Both the position numbers and the translations under genes were made by a program. A stretch of DNA of 64,000 nt from Diabrotica undecimpunctata. Its lineage: Eukaryota > Arthropoda > Insecta > Coleoptera > Chrysomelidae. A model generated the notes under the pieces. It was not told the DNA's origin. It was given only the letters and a program-made list of their open reading frames with translations, and searched no databases. The stretch covers positions 68,544,427 through 68,608,426 of the forward strand of contig NC_092803.1 in assembly GCF_040954645.1 (NCBI RefSeq), in the 5' to 3' direction. This document shows, in pieces, positions 11,352 through 22,877 of the stretch. Every line of letters begins with the position of its first letter. The stretch's first letter is position 1.

Positions 11352-12250
11352 TGATGATGATGGTTGCTACAGTTGTTGAAAACAGCTTATTATCTTTTGT
11401 CTTAGTTCTCCAATATCTATTTAGACCAGGGAAATAAGCAAAAAGTACCCTGTTTGTGACACTAAACCGGCCAGGCAAACGACAGTTGTTTTGAGTAGTA
11501 TGGACCTCTATTAAAAGAACCTATATGTTTCCTGCAGCCGATTTTTTGGACTTAATTATCAACAAATTATGGTCAAAAAACAGTAAATTTTCGCTTTTTT
11601 CGTGTATCGGCAAAAAGTAAAGCATTTGAAAGAAATTGGACAATAATAAACTAAGTCATATAAAAACCTTTAAAATTGCCCTTTCTAAATGTTCCGATCC
11701 TTATTTTTTTTTAATGTCCGTATTGCCAGATTCCAGTAAGAGCCTAAAAAGGTATTCATTGAATTCTGACAGGCAACGGTGGGGGAAATCTTTTTTGGAC
11801 ATCTACGTCACGGAACAAGACATAGATGTATAATATATAACAAGACATAATCCTTAGTTTTTACTTAGAAAGTTGCAAAATAGGTCAAAAATTTTGTTTT
11901 TTTATAAATGTTAATAACAATTTTTAAAATAAACTCATAACGTTTATATTAGATACAACGTTGGGTTTTGTAGTGGTTAAACTATTATCAAAATTTCAAG
12001 TCGATCGGTCAAATAGTTTAAAAGTTATTTAATTTGTTTATGAAATATTTATTTTTTTTGCAACAATATAAGTCAAAAAATTATATAGGTACATTATTTA
12101 TACGAGTAGCTTCTAAAAGAAAAAGATTTATTCTATTATTATTATTTTAAAAAAATGAGGAAAAATAATTTTAAATATTGCAAAATAATTTGCAATATTT
12201 AATGACTTTAAGAGAGTTTTTATGGTCTTATATTTATTATTATTTATATC
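11352..12250. other. Non-coding stretch
   Basis: The 65-aa frame at 11636-11833 has no recognisable motif. The sequence has the feel of a degenerate non-autonomous repeat, but no ends or second copy were found in the window. Confidence 0.4.
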
Positions 12251-12259
12251 AGATTGAAA

Positions 12260-12830
12260 TATATTTTATTTAAGTTCTGTGTATCTTTTTTGTCACTGAT
12301 TGCGTTGGTATTTCTTTTTTATTTCTATTGATTCGTATATCTCCCTCTTCTTTTTGTTTTGTTCGGTTTTTAAAGTTTTTTTTTGGGAGGTTATATGGGG
12401 TGGAATAGCGTTGTGTAGCTTAAGTGATTTTGCTGTATTTGGTGATATATAACTATTTTTGTCCCATCTGTAGGAGTATTTCTAAGTTCATAATATATGG
12501 TTTCGTCTTTTAAAAGATTTTATTCTCGTAATCATTAGATTCCATATCGGTTTTGTTGGTTTTATCAGGCTTCAGTACAACTACATTAAGATTTTCCCTC
12601 AAAAAGGCTTTTTTCTTTTGAATTTTTTTATGTAATGCTTTATTTCTAATGAATATTTATTTTTATTTTTAAAATTGGTTAAAATATTACAGCACTTTGT
12701 TCTTATTTGATGTTGTGAATTTGCATTTAAATTAGAAATATAATTTTTAATCGAACATATAATATCAGATACAGGAATTTCGTTTTTATTATGAATAGGA
12801 ACTGCAAAGTTGTCTCCCAAAGACACAGTT
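12260..12830 (-). pseudogene. Penelope-like element RT N-terminal fragment
   Basis: The minus strand reads MSLGDNFAVPIHNKNEIPVS at 12826, then CSIKNYISNLNANSQ and, past a break, LRENLNVVVLKPDKTNKTDM. Penelope-like RTs have a SLGxKFxxP segment, a helical region, then (I/V)xxLKADKGNxTVxM; the order and spacing fit. Frameshifts follow the LKPDK segment. Only the N-terminal part is present. It may be related to the better preserved Penelope-like copy at 35211-37255, but the two do not overlap in sequence. Confidence 0.6.
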
Positions 12831-13026
12831 TCTGGTAATATACATTATTAAAAAGCAAAGTTTATTGTGACATTTCCAAAGTTTCTGCTGGTGTTTCCAA
12901 AGTTTCTACAGACATTGTTTCTTTACAAAATAAAGTTTCTAAAAAGCTTTATTCTCTGAAAAGCAGAATAACGGCCCCTTGAGGAGAATTTAAGGTCCCT
13001 TCTGAGATTTCTTCTCCTGCCGATAA

Positions 13027-13815
13027 AATGTCTTCATTGGAAAACAAAGAAAAGATACAAGAGATTGAAAAGAATTCCTCTTTTGAACAGAAATTGGAAG
13101 ACGAAAAAAGAGATGGAGGAAACAGGCAAAGCAGACAGAGGAATTCGATCAATTACAGTAGAGACAAAGGACGACGAGATAAATTGTAATTTAGAGCCAC
13201 GAACGATATTTAAAGGGGGTGGAGGTTCTGTTCGCGTTGAAGTCCTAACTTTCGATGGAAAATCGGCATGGAATAACCAAATTAAACAGTTGGAGTTAGA
13301 TACAAGATCGAATAAATAGCCTCAAAAAGAAAAGACTATAAACGTGACTATTGATCTTCAAGGAGATCCATTGGATGTGCTTCAAACCATAGCCGCAGAG
13401 AAGACAGATGATTTCAAACAACTTAAGAAGAGACTAAACATGCGATATGGTCACGAACATTTGGAGTAAGTCTACCAGTCACAGCTCAAAAATCGACAAA
13501 AGCGGGATGATGATCCTTAAGAATACGAAGTAGATATTGCCCGGCTAGTGCGATATGCTTATCCAACAGCCCCTGAAGACATAATGAAAAAGTTGGCTGT
13601 TCAAAGAATTATTGATAATCTTCATGATCATGAAATCTAGAGAACACTGGAACACAGAAAAGTTGGGCGTTGTAAAAGTGGATCCAGTTGCCGCTACCAG
13701 CATTCAGTTCCAGTACCGGCAAGGTTTTATGAGGAACCGCCTTTTAAGCAGGGAGCAATGTTCCGCCAGCATCCATGATATGCCCCTGATCAAACATATC
13801 TCGCTGGCCTGATGT
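13027..13815 (+). pseudogene. Gag-like remnant of an LTR retrotransposon
   Basis: An acidic, charged stretch (ENKEKIQEIEKN) is followed, in the frame of 13065-13319, by VEVLTFDGKSAWNNQIKQLE, then past a stop EKTINVTIDLQGDPLDVLQT, then LKKRLNMRYGHEHLE, and EYEVDIARLVRYAYPTAPED. This is the capsid pattern of Ty3/gypsy Gag (PFDGKxxWxxYxxQFE ... xLRGxAxxVL ... LxxLVRxAYPxAP). At least four in-frame stops. No LTR, protease or RT is visible beside it. Confidence 0.7.
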
Positions 13816-13849
13816 CGAGAGCTTCCACAAACAAATTAAACTAATTAAA

Positions 13850-14090
13850 CTATGTTCTTCACATTTCCTAGCGTTGGCTTTTTGGGGAAGTGGAATGAAT
13901 ATTGATAGTAGCCAGTCTTTTGGTAAGTGACCAGTCTCATATATAATGTTGAATAGCTTCGTAAGAAGTGTAATTTGGTGCTCTTCTAATAGCTTTCAAA
14001 TTTCACCAGGTCCTGGTGTTTTCCCATTTTTAATTCTCTTATGGGCCATAGTTACTTTTTCGTTTGTTTCTGGGCCGTAGAGATTGTCTA
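13850..14090 (-). pseudogene. LINE RT N-terminal fragment
   Basis: The minus strand reads AHKRIKNGKTPGPGEI, a stop, then LLEEHQITLLTKLFNIIYET and GHLPKDWLLSIFIPLPKKPT. This is the first RT block of LINEs (KxxKAPGPDxIxxELL ... LFNxIYxTGxxPxDW ... FIPLPKK). Isolated fragment with one stop. Confidence 0.75.
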
Positions 14091-14329
14091 TTTCAGTCTG
14101 GGATCAATTTTGCGTTACGTGGATAAATTTAGGTGTTTGTTTTTTTCTACCTGTTCTTGTCGGAGATAAATTTATGTATGTTACTTCAAGTAGAAAATTA
14201 GTCCAGTGGGTAGTTTCAATCCAGCGGACGAATTTATATACAACCAGTATACCCTATATTTTGGAATTTTGATACAATTCTTGTCTGTTAGGTAAGTTTC
14301 TTATACAAGCATAATATATCAATAATTTT

Positions 14330-14620
14330 TTTCTTCTTCTTCTTCTTATGTAGACATGACTCTGCCTGTTTTTTAATGGGCCTCCAGTAAGTTGTCATTC
14401 CATCGTTTACGTGGTCTTACTCTTTTATTTCTTACCCAGTCCTTACGTTCTCCACCTTGCATCTGCGTCGTATGGCTGAACTTTTAGCTCTGTTGCATAG
14501 TGTTTTACTATCAATTTTTTGTTTTCATCTCTGCTGTTTCTAACATCCTTTTTGTCTTATCTGTGTTAGTTCGTATTTCTACCACGTATGTCCTGATTTT
14601 TTGGTTAGGCAAAATTTGTA
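14330..14620 (-). pseudogene. GAA-tailed LINE 3' end
   Basis: The minus strand reads AKSSAIRRRCKVENVRTG and then MTTYWRPIKKQAESCLHKKK, running into a (GAA)n tail (TTCTTCTTCTTCTT on the plus strand at 14332-14346). The same ending, with ATGTCTACATAAAAAGAAG, closes the LINE at 21715. It is a 5'-truncated copy. Confidence 0.65.
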
Positions 14621-15305
14621 TATGAATCATATTATTATAATTTATAAATCATATTATTATAATTTATAATTAATAAACTTTTTACCATTTACTTCTTTCT
14701 ATTAGTAATGTATCTAATTTAATTTCATAATAAATCACCCCTTTTAATTCTCATACACCTTCTATATCCATCTTCTTTTTCGTACTTTAGCTAAGACACT
14801 ACTTGTCTTTGACACTTGGTTGTATGACCTTTGTACTAAAGCTGTCGTTTCAGTAAATTCCAGAGCGAAGTCATGTGCTATATATAAAAGCCAACAACCT
14901 TCTCATAAGGAGTGTAAGAGTTTTTCCTATTTACACATTGTTAGATCTACAAAAGTTATAGGTGCCAATTTTATAGGTTTCCTCAAGTAATTTGTCTATT
15001 ATTATTTACTCACTCCCAAATTTTCCATGGTTTGGCTAAATAGTTTAAGGAGCTACATAAATATTGTTTTACATATCTGGTGTTTTTGTTCATAGGCATT
15101 AAAATACTGTTGTTTAATTTCTTCTGTACTTCTATAATTCTAATAAATAAATATGTTAGTCAACTTGATTTGTTTCTCTTAATGCTCTCTAAACTTCTTC
15201 ACGGATATCATTTGGTCCAACTAATGCATTTTTCATTATTTTTTAAACAGACCAAGTCGAAACTGCTTAAGGATTCTATCCGTGTTTTATTTTGAACCAT
15301 CCAAT
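14621..15305. other. Non-coding stretch with small tandem duplication
   Basis: CATATTATTATAATTTATAA is repeated twice in tandem near 14627-14670. The rest shows no motif. The 71-aa frame at 15080-15295 is AT-driven. Confidence 0.4.
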
Positions 15306-15622
15306 TTAACACGTTCAGCTCCGTCTCTTTTTTTAAGGGAAAACAGTGGGCCACTGAGATGTATTTGTGTCAACTAATTAATTTTTAAGGTACACTTTAA
15401 AAAGTCATTTATAATAAATATGGGTACAAAAAAAAATTAATTTGGTCACAAAAAAAAAACTCACCGCGTGATTCGCGTTGGTGCCCACAGGGCAGAAAAT
15501 GTGTCGGTTGAACTAAAAAAAAATAATAATCTGATTGAGAAAAGATATAATTATGAACCTGGATAACTAACATAGTAATTAATTATTAAATGGCAACAAC
15601 ATCAAGAAAACAAATTAATTAT

Positions 15623-17251
15623 CTAATTTTTAATTTCTTCATGAAAACTAAAACAATTTTCTAAGCACAATTTAGGGCACTCCGCACAATAAAACAATGA
15701 GTCCTTTCTTTCTTTTTTAATTTGCCAGCAATATTTACACCGTCGTCGTTTTGTAATACCATTAGCTGATTTAGCTGAAACGTCAAATTTTTCTTGACTT
15801 AAGGGATTTTTGGGTTTGGTCCCAAAAGACTATCAATCACCGACAATCGAAAGTCGTACAATGACATTTTTGTATTAGAATTATTATAGAAATAGTATGC
15901 GTTGATTAGCATAATTTGAAAAATATGTATGCCTATTTTTTTGTACCACCTCATAGTTTTGTGTTCGCAACTATAATAATTTAACATCTGGTCGCCTAAG
16001 TCAATACCACCTTTATTTTGTTATATTCAGCGACTAAACGGGGCTTTTCTTTATCAATTCCTTTCCTAGATATTGTTGGAACCATTTCATGGCCAAATTC
16101 GGAAGAGATCATTAAAATATCTCGCTGATCTTTCCATTTACACACACATATCCCTTTATTATTGTAAGCACTCACCAGTTCATTGTTTTAATTTTCGAGA
16201 AACAACTTCGTGTGGATTTTCCGCTCTTCCTGTTCTCAATGTTCATATAAGATAAGTTTTAACCGAAAGTAGTTTTTTACACAATGAAACACTATTATAA
16301 AAATTATCCATATATAAGGAGTGCCCAACATTTAGTTTCGAATCCATCAAATTTAGCACTACTTTTTCCGTATGATTACGTCCTCCAACTACGGGGTCAC
16401 TAGCTCCACTATAAACTAATATGCGTTGAATCATCCCAGTACATTCTGCCAAAGTATACAGTGTGACACCATATTTGTGTCGTTTGCCCTTGAGAATTTG
16501 ACGAAAACTAAGTCTTCCTCTCCATAAAATCATAGATTCGTCCTTCTGGATAATAAAGATTCTCCATTTTATTATTAAAAAAATCTAACAATGGACATAT
16601 CTTGGTAAGTCTGGACTGGTTATTGTCACTATTAATGTTAAAATGTAAGGCACGCAAAATTAACATAAAGCGATTTCGGCTCATGTATTGTCCAAACACG
16701 GGAATACCAAATAAATGATTTTTCTTCCAATAATCATTCATACGATTAATTTTTATGGTTCCCATGTGAAACAACAAACCAAGAAAAAATTTAAATTCTT
16801 CTACAGTTATATCCTTCCAAGCTGCAATTCTACTTTTCTCAGATTTACTTAGAGAAAGAATATCAACGGCATATAAATTGCTATTTTGAATAATCAGATC
16901 ATAGAATAATTCACATGCCAATAAATTGAAGTAATCAATATGATTGCTGCCACCGACATTAATTGTCAATCCTGGTATTGCTGTAAATGGTAGCACTGTA
17001 GGATGTTGAACCTCTGAAGACCATTGAATAATATTTTGAGACTCATCATCACCATCATCATCTTCAGATTCTTCTTGTAAATCTAGATCGTCTGTCCGAT
17101 CATCTTCATCACAATATAAATCTTCATCACTTGCGTTACTATCGTCATGTGAATCTTCTAATAGGTGTAATAATTCATCATCTGAGATTGGCTGAGAAGT
17201 TTCCCACCTACCTCGTTTAGAAGTCGAAGGTTGGCAATATTCATCACTCAT
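15623..17251 (-). pseudogene. piggyBac-like transposase (PGBD type), broken
   Basis: Start MSDEYCQPSTSKR at 17251, then an acidic N-terminal region (EESEDDDGDDESQN). Catalytic domain landmarks follow: IDYFNLLACELFYDLIIQNS, AAWKDITVEEFKFFLGLLFH, YWKKNHLFGIPVFGQYMSRN, then DESMILWRGRLSFRQ, KYGVTLYTLAECTGM, SLYMDNFYNSVSLCKKL, KWKDQRDILMIS, and the C-terminal cysteine-rich cluster (RRRCKYCWQIKKERKDSLFY then CAECPKLC) ending at 15623. The DES and MDNFY aspartates used by this family are visible. A deletion and frameshift at about 16520, a stop at about 16245 and further frameshifts downstream inactivate it. Members of this family cut and paste DNA at TTAA in the nucleus. Confidence 0.85.
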
Positions 17252-17517
17252 TTTACTGAACACCAAAGGCGTAGAAAATATTACTGAATGCATAGCAAAA
17301 TAAACCGACGGGATTGGATTATGATTATACAACAAATTATTGGAAATGCAATATAATCTAAATACATCTGGTGATTCTTTCAAAGCTTACCGATGCTTTT
17401 ACTTTTATTACTTTACAACCTTTTATTACAGCTAATTTTGTCGTTTTCGAGCACGTCTTGCTTGAATATTTGAAAAGTAAGCAATGAAATTGAGGGTTTC
17501 ATATTTTATCATCCAAT

Positions 17518-17747
17518 TTATCAATGGGACAGAAGATATTTGTTATAATTTGTGAAAAATCCGCCAAGATAACATTTATACATTGTCATATACTCAGAAT
17601 ACAGTTTAACATCAAAATTCGAAAACCAAACACAAACTCCAGTATATGCCAGTGTTTCCAAGCGGCCAGCAGATATTTGTTGTAATTCGTGAAAAATCCG
17701 CTGAGATAACGTTCATATATTGTCATATAGTCAAAGACCGCGCGACT
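17518..17747. repeat. Diverged subterminal tandem repeat of the piggyBac-like element
   Basis: GATATTTGTTATAATTTGTG with AAAAATCCGCCAAGATAAC at 17530-17575 is repeated with changes about 130 bp downstream (GATATTTGTTGTAATTCGTG, AAAAATCCGCTGAGATAAC). Both lie between the transposase start and the element end. Confidence 0.7.
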
Positions 17748-17812
17748 CGCGTTGGTGGCCTCTGAGGCTATATTCACTGAACGCGACAGTTGCGTTGTCG
17801 GACTTGAACGTG

Positions 17813-19015
17813 GAACGTGGAACGTAGATAAAGACGAAAATTTGTATGAATATGGAACATCTTTTAAAGGCGAAATGCGAGATTTTAGATAAGAGTATAT
17901 TAAAATATTCCTTTCGTTTTTCTGGACTCATAGTTTAATCTTTACTTCATAAAAAGTGTTAGACAAAGTCTAAGATGTAGTTTACATATAAATAGAAATT
18001 AACGGTTACATTTTATTGCTATTGATTTTATTGCCGCGTATGTCTTAAATATGCATAAAGTAGGAAACCCAACTACACACCTAACTTATATCATTATCGA
18101 TTCAGGCAGTACAACTATCCAAAAATTGTTCGTACTCCAATTATTAAGCATAACACCTAAGTCATGCTTTTTCCATCCTACTTTTGCAAACAACATCAAA
18201 AAGTCGCCGAAAAATGCATGCTAGGAAGTCATAGTCGGCGGTATATATTATTTTTCAATAATTTATTTCTGAAATGAATACTTCTTATTGCACGGTATGA
18301 TGTTTTTGCATGGACCCGAAATAATACTTATCGTGACGAGCAATATCGAGATGCGTGCCGTAACCTTGCCGTATACAGTAATATTGGTATATCATATATA
18401 TACATACATACATACTTTATTTTTTTATAACTTTTTTATAATAACTCGAGAACTACTGGATCGATTTTACCAATTTCAATTTTGAATATTTGTAGAAGTT
18501 CAAGGAAGGCTTAAAAGGTGAGAAAATATAATGAAATTGTAAGAAGAATAATAAAGACAAATTTTTTTATTGGTAACCATCCAAAGTTGGGATAACTTCC
18601 TATTTAAATGAAATTATAGAGATTTTGTTTTGGTTCTACCCTATATTAGACTGTTTTAAAAGCCTATACTATTCTCTACGTATCTGTCTATCAATTACTC
18701 TCTCCCAAACGTGATTACTATTGCTTGGTAGTTTTATGATCGTATAATTTGTTGGAGTTACAGCGATGCTCTTTTAATATTCATCAGATATTTATTCTAG
18801 TTTCATAATTCCGGTAAACAAACCTGTTTTAGAACTTATTCTTAATTTTTGAAGTACTGTCCATGGTTTGTGTCATTATCGTCCATTATTTATAGTCCAA
18901 AGTCTACTCTATGCCTAAAAATATAGTAAAATATACTTTTTATTCTTCAAGCTCATCTTCTAACATTGCCTGGGGTAATTGTAGGGTGGATTAAATAGTT
19001 CTGCGGTTACCACAG
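17813..19015. other. Non-coding stretch, possible Helitron-like scrap
   Basis: Most of this region shows nothing. At 18290-18375 one frame reads WTRNNTYRDEQYRDACRNLA, which faintly resembles arginine/tyrosine-rich N-terminal repeats of Helitron proteins, and 18430-18470 (ATAACTCGAGAACTACTGGA) looks like a repeat seen near such elements. Neither point is strong. Confidence 0.25.
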
Positions 19016-19514
19016 CCGGTTCTAAGCCCAGATAAAATATGGCAAGGTTAGCAACCTACCAATCATAAAAACGAATGTGGCTCATAGAAACAGTATACAG
19101 CCTTGTAACAGGATTAATACTATAAAGATGATCACGGCAGAAAAGACAAGCGAAAAATACCCAAAAACCAGATGAGAACTACTAAGTCGCTCAACTCAAG
19201 AGATCAAGAAAAACCCCAAGTGCTGAGAGGGAAACAAATAGACAGTAGCGCTCTACAAGAAACAAAAAAGAAAGAAAACGGACAATCAAAATTAGGTGAA
19301 TACATACTAATCTACAGTGCAGTAGCAAATGAAAGCAGGGCCAAAGAAGGTCTAGCCTTACTAATACACCAAAGGTAACAAAATCACATTAAAGAGTGTC
19401 CAGAAAATAACAAGCTTTAAATTACAAGGGAAGCGTTTTACGATGAATTGCAACAGCTAGTAGATCAAGTCAGAAGGAAGATGATAATATCGGAGGATTG
19501 TTACGCTCGAATAG

Positions 19515-19870
19515 GCTAATGAAAAATTTTACACGAATAACGAACTTAAATAGACATAACATTTTTTGACCACAAAGACTAACACAAATATACATTTAAT
19601 AATATACGTAGATAAAGATTTATAATCCACAAGGAAACTAAGTTCCTGTAGTTGGCTGTATACCATATATTAAAAAAAATTTTCAATAAAATCCTTTATA
19701 AAAAGGTATATAAAAAACCCATTTGGGCTATGTTAAATTGACAAAACGTTTTTGGAATAAGTATTCCATCATCAGTGTCAGGTTAATACATGGATGTAGC
19801 CACTAAATATGGGGGTAAGAACCCTTTAAAAATTACTAAATGAAATTTAGTTTACATTATGTCTAGTTTA
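19515..19870. mobile_element. Unassigned insertion in the GAA-tailed LINE
   Basis: About 355 bp of non-LINE sequence separates the endonuclease from the linker of the host LINE. It includes GACAAAACGTTTTTGGAATA and AGTATTCCATCATCAGTG, which have the look of a repeated terminal motif, possibly from a Penelope-like element. No terminal repeat or target duplication could be fixed. Confidence 0.4.
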
Positions 19871-20774
19871 AAATTAAGATCGTAAAGTTGATAGGATGTA
19901 GAGATGAAGTTGGTAAGATGGAATCACTTGGAGAGAGGAAAGTAGCAAACACCAACATATCAAAAAAAAAAAAACTCCATGGTCTAGAGAGGAAGTGAAG
20001 ACAAAATGTGAAGAAAATAAGAAATCCTTCTTATAATACAGAACACAACAAATACAACAATCATACAATCGCTATACAGAAATCAGAAATGAAACGAATA
20101 CTTTATTTAGACAAATAAAATGGGAAAACTGGCAGAGCTTCTCAAAACAGATGGAACACAACTTCTACGGAACACAGAAAGAAAAATGGAGAATGATCAG
20201 AGGACAAAGAAAAGAGATAAACGAACTAATAAAAATGAAACACATTCAGAAAGAAATATGAGCAGACTACTTTCGATCCCTATTTGCTAACGGTGACAAT
20301 AACGAATCACAAACACCAGAGGTAATGGCAAACGAAGAAATAAATATTGAGGAAGAAGAGGTAAATGAAGCATTAAGGAAATTAACAAACAGAAAATCAG
20401 TAGTAGAGGACAGAATACCAAATGAACTCCTAAAGTACGGAGGACCAGATCTGACCAAACAACTAAACTAAAACTAATCCCAAAAATAATAGAACAAAAT
20501 TGAATCCTCACGAATGGAGATCAAGCATCATAATATCTCTTCAAAAAGGGAGACAAATCGGACTCGGAAAATTACAGAGGCATTATTTTTCCTCTCTCAA
20601 AGTGAAGATGATTTACAACGTATGCTGCACCAATTTAATATAACCGCTAGAAAATTTAACACGTTAATGTCCCCAAAAAAGATAAAATGCATGGTTATAA
20701 CAGCAAATTTACTAAGATGCAAATTGAAGCTGGAAGATCAGATAATAGAACAAGGGATGAAGTTTAAATATCTA

Positions 20775-21290
20775 GGTGTTCAATCACAAATTAATCCCTT
20801 AATTTGTAATTTCACATTATTCTTAACTTCTTAACCTTTTATAGTTTCACCGTGTATAATTAAAACATTGTGAAACACATCGAGTAGTATTTTAATAATT
20901 CCATTCAACCTGCAAACCTGCACTTAATACATTGCCAAATAATATACTTTCTAATTGAACTTCCTAAGTGTAGCAATAACGGCCTAGATTCTATTGTATT
21001 GTAAGCTCATAGTTCAAAGTTTGTTAGTATGATAGAAGCATTAACCTATGTGCTGAGGTATACATTTTTTGTGAAATTATAAATTGGGGATTTAAGCTCA
21101 TTGGAGCGCAGTCTATTATAGAAAGTTACCTAACCAACAACTAGAGTGTAATTATCAGTAGCTGTTAACAAAACTATAATTTTTACTCCACACTTCAACC
21201 ATTTATTTACCAACGTCGATCGAGAAGAATCGGACAAAGAGGCATTAGAAAACAATTCGATCCTGATATTTACATCGAATTGTCCACTAG
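20775..21290. mobile_element. ~0.5-kb insertion with hairpins near both ends
   Basis: The LINE reading frame is interrupted after FKYLG and resumes at 21295. The insert carries the palindrome ACAAATTAA-TCCC-TTAATTTGT near its 5' end and ACAATTCGAT...ATCGAATTGT near its 3' end, followed by CCACTAGG. CTAGG occurs at both edges, either as a short target duplication or as a Helitron-type CTAG end after a hairpin. No coding. Confidence 0.5.
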
Positions 21291-21719
21291 GCATCACATT
21301 ATCTAGCTATGGAAAGCTCGAAACAGAAGTGGAATATCAAGTAAAAAGTAGAGCAAACAGAGCCGCAGGTTGCCTGAATAAAACAATATGGAAAAATAAA
21401 AATATCGGGACAGAAATGAGAGGCAGAATTTACAAGACAGTCATCAGACCAATAATGACATATGCGGTAGAACCACCGGACAAAAAGAATGTTAAACACA
21501 GCAGAGATAAAAACTCTAAAGCACTATGGGACAGAGCTACCGGGTGGAGAACATCAAGGACTAGGTAAAAAATAGAACAGAAGAATTGAACTATCATATA
21601 AGCCGAATGACAAAAATAGAGTAGTAAAGACGGTAAGAGACACCAATAGAAAGACTTAAAGGAGGCACATTGAAAAACAGACAGTCATGTCTACATAAAA
21701 AGAAGAAGAAGAAGAAGAA

Positions 21720-22140
21720 GCTCACTTTCTATAATATTTCCAATTATATATGTAAACACTTTTTCGATAATGTATTTTTTTCATTGTTCCTGCATTTATC
21801 TAAATAGTAGCTCGTCATTTTCTGTAATTTATATCGTTCCCGATTTTTTAAAATTTTCATTTACCTACTAATGTTTTAATTTTTGAGCGCTACTTCTGAA
21901 CAGTTCATGCTTATTTTTGCTTTTAAGTTTTTAAGTTATGATTTATATCTAATTTTTATTATATTAAATTTATTATAATTGAAATGTCTTCCAATTTTTT
22001 TTCAATGAATACGCCGCCTCTGCGTTCATTAGATTGATTCTGTTGAATATTTTTGTCAATTCGAACCTCTTTTAACACTCCATTGTTTGGATCGTGACAA
22101 AAATATTAATTTCCATACCATTTTTTGATACAAATATTTA
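21720..22140. other. Upstream region of gene A
   Basis: AT-rich sequence between the LINE tail and the signal-peptide exon. It presumably contains the gene A promoter and 5' leader, but no TATA box or initiator could be chosen with confidence. Confidence 0.35.
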
Positions 22141-22203
22141 ATGAAAATATTTGATGTCACTAAGCCATTTGCTTCGGCCAAGAAAAGTCGACACGACGCC
22201 AAA

Positions 22204-22333
22204 ATGAGGCTGACAAGTATTGTGATGGTTTTTTTCTGTGTCTTTGTGGCATTCTGCAACGCGATCGAAAATAAGACTGATGTTACGACTCCAAAAGATG
22301 CTAGAGCATTTGTCGGAAAGATGTTAGAGCAAG
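22204..22333 (+). CDS. Gene A exon 1: signal-peptide exon of a small secreted protein (Osiris-like?)
   Basis: ATG at 22204 lies in CCAAAATGA context and opens MRLTSIVMVFFCVFVAFCNA, a classic signal peptide, followed by IENKTDVTTPKDARAFVGKM and LEQ plus one base (43 codons, phase 1). The exon ends AAG|GTAATT, a consensus donor at 22334. An in-frame ATG at 22141 would add 21 residues before the signal core and is less likely. The only downstream plus-strand exon with a phase-1-compatible acceptor and matching character is 37880-38256; joined they give 168 residues. The intron is 15.5 kb and full of transposons. Transcription is not shown by the sequence; the pairing is an inference. Confidence 0.65.
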
Positions 22334-22712
22334 GTAATTTTTTATTGAATACAAATAATAAATACTTATTTTTCAAAACATAAATGTGTTAAACGTAAAA
22401 AGTTGTAACAAATATCGATAATATTTATTCTAGTTCAATCTCTCATTTATTTCATCTCCAAGTTTATAAGTTTATTACATTGTTTCTTTTACTGATATCA
22501 TTGATACTGATACTTTTGCCAAAGTATCACGTTTTTCTTCAAGATCAAATTATCAGTATATCGGAATTACGAATATTAAAATTAAATGTATGTTCTGGCA
22601 AAATACTCTGGATATTATCACCAACATTTGCGTAAAAAGTACAAACCAAAAATCACTACAGGAGTAACAGAAATATGCGACGGCGGAAATAGTAAAATAA
22701 TAGTAATTATAT

Positions 22713-22801
22713 AATGTGAGTGAGATTAAAATCTCACTGTAAATGAGGATATCGGTCAAGGAGCGATATTCTTATTTACAGTGAGATTTTAATCTCAGTC
22801 A

Positions 22802-22805
<4 letters not shown>
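22713..22805. repeat. 42-bp-arm imperfect hairpin
   Basis: The left arm 22713-22754 and right arm 22764-22805 are reverse complements with three mismatches; the loop is GTCAAGGAG. Each arm also contains the small palindrome GAGATTAAAATCTC. It directly precedes the TA run into which the LTR element is inserted. Possibly a tiny MITE. Confidence 0.85.

Positions 22806-22875
<70 letters not shown>
22806..22875. repeat. (TA)n microsatellite, 5' flank of the LTR element
   Basis: About 34 TA units ending at the first base of the 5' LTR; the run continues on the far side at 29211. Confidence 0.95.

Positions 22876-22877
<2 letters not shown>

Larger units (their letters stand above)
15310..17812 (-). 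mobile_element. piggyBac-like DNA transposon, degraded
   Basis: A transposase relic on the minus strand is bracketed by CACGTTCAGCTCCGTC at 15310-15325 and its imperfect reverse complement at 17797-17812 (13 of 16 bases). The left end directly abuts TTAA (15306-15309), the insertion target of piggyBac elements; at the right the flank reads GAAC, apparently mutated. Total length is about 2.5 kb, usual for an autonomous piggyBac-like element. GC-rich subterminal segments with related sequence (ACCGCGTGATTCGCGTTGGT at 15466 and a similar one at 17747) lie near both ends. Confidence 0.7.
19020..21715 (+). pseudogene. GAA-tailed LINE, split by two insertions
   Basis: Opens with a 5' segment (AAGGTTAGCAACCTACC) shared with 48265-48330. 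Endonuclease start at 19172-19378: SALQETKKKENGQSKLGEYI, then RAKEGLALLIHQR. A further endonuclease piece near 19440 reads FYDELQQLVDQVRRKMI. After an insertion, 19885-20480 gives TPWSREEVKTKCEENKKSLL, YRTQQIQQSYNRYTEIRNET, KWRMIRGQRKEINELI and RIPNELLKYGGPDLTKQLN (start of RT). The middle of RT is missing; 20514-20790 resumes with KIKCMVI and MKFKYLGV. After a second insertion, 21295-21570 reads LSSYGKLETEVEYQVKSRAN and KTVIRPIMTYAVE. It ends ATGTCTACATAA plus (GAA)n at 21700-21719. Dead. Confidence 0.85.

Noticed and set aside
11636..11833. 65-aa plus-strand frame
   Set aside because: No motif and no second copy; surrounded by non-coding, repeat-like sequence.
22141..22203. Upstream in-frame ATG for gene A
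   Set aside because: It would place 21 polar residues before the hydrophobic signal core; the ATG at 22204 has better context and gives a normal signal peptide.
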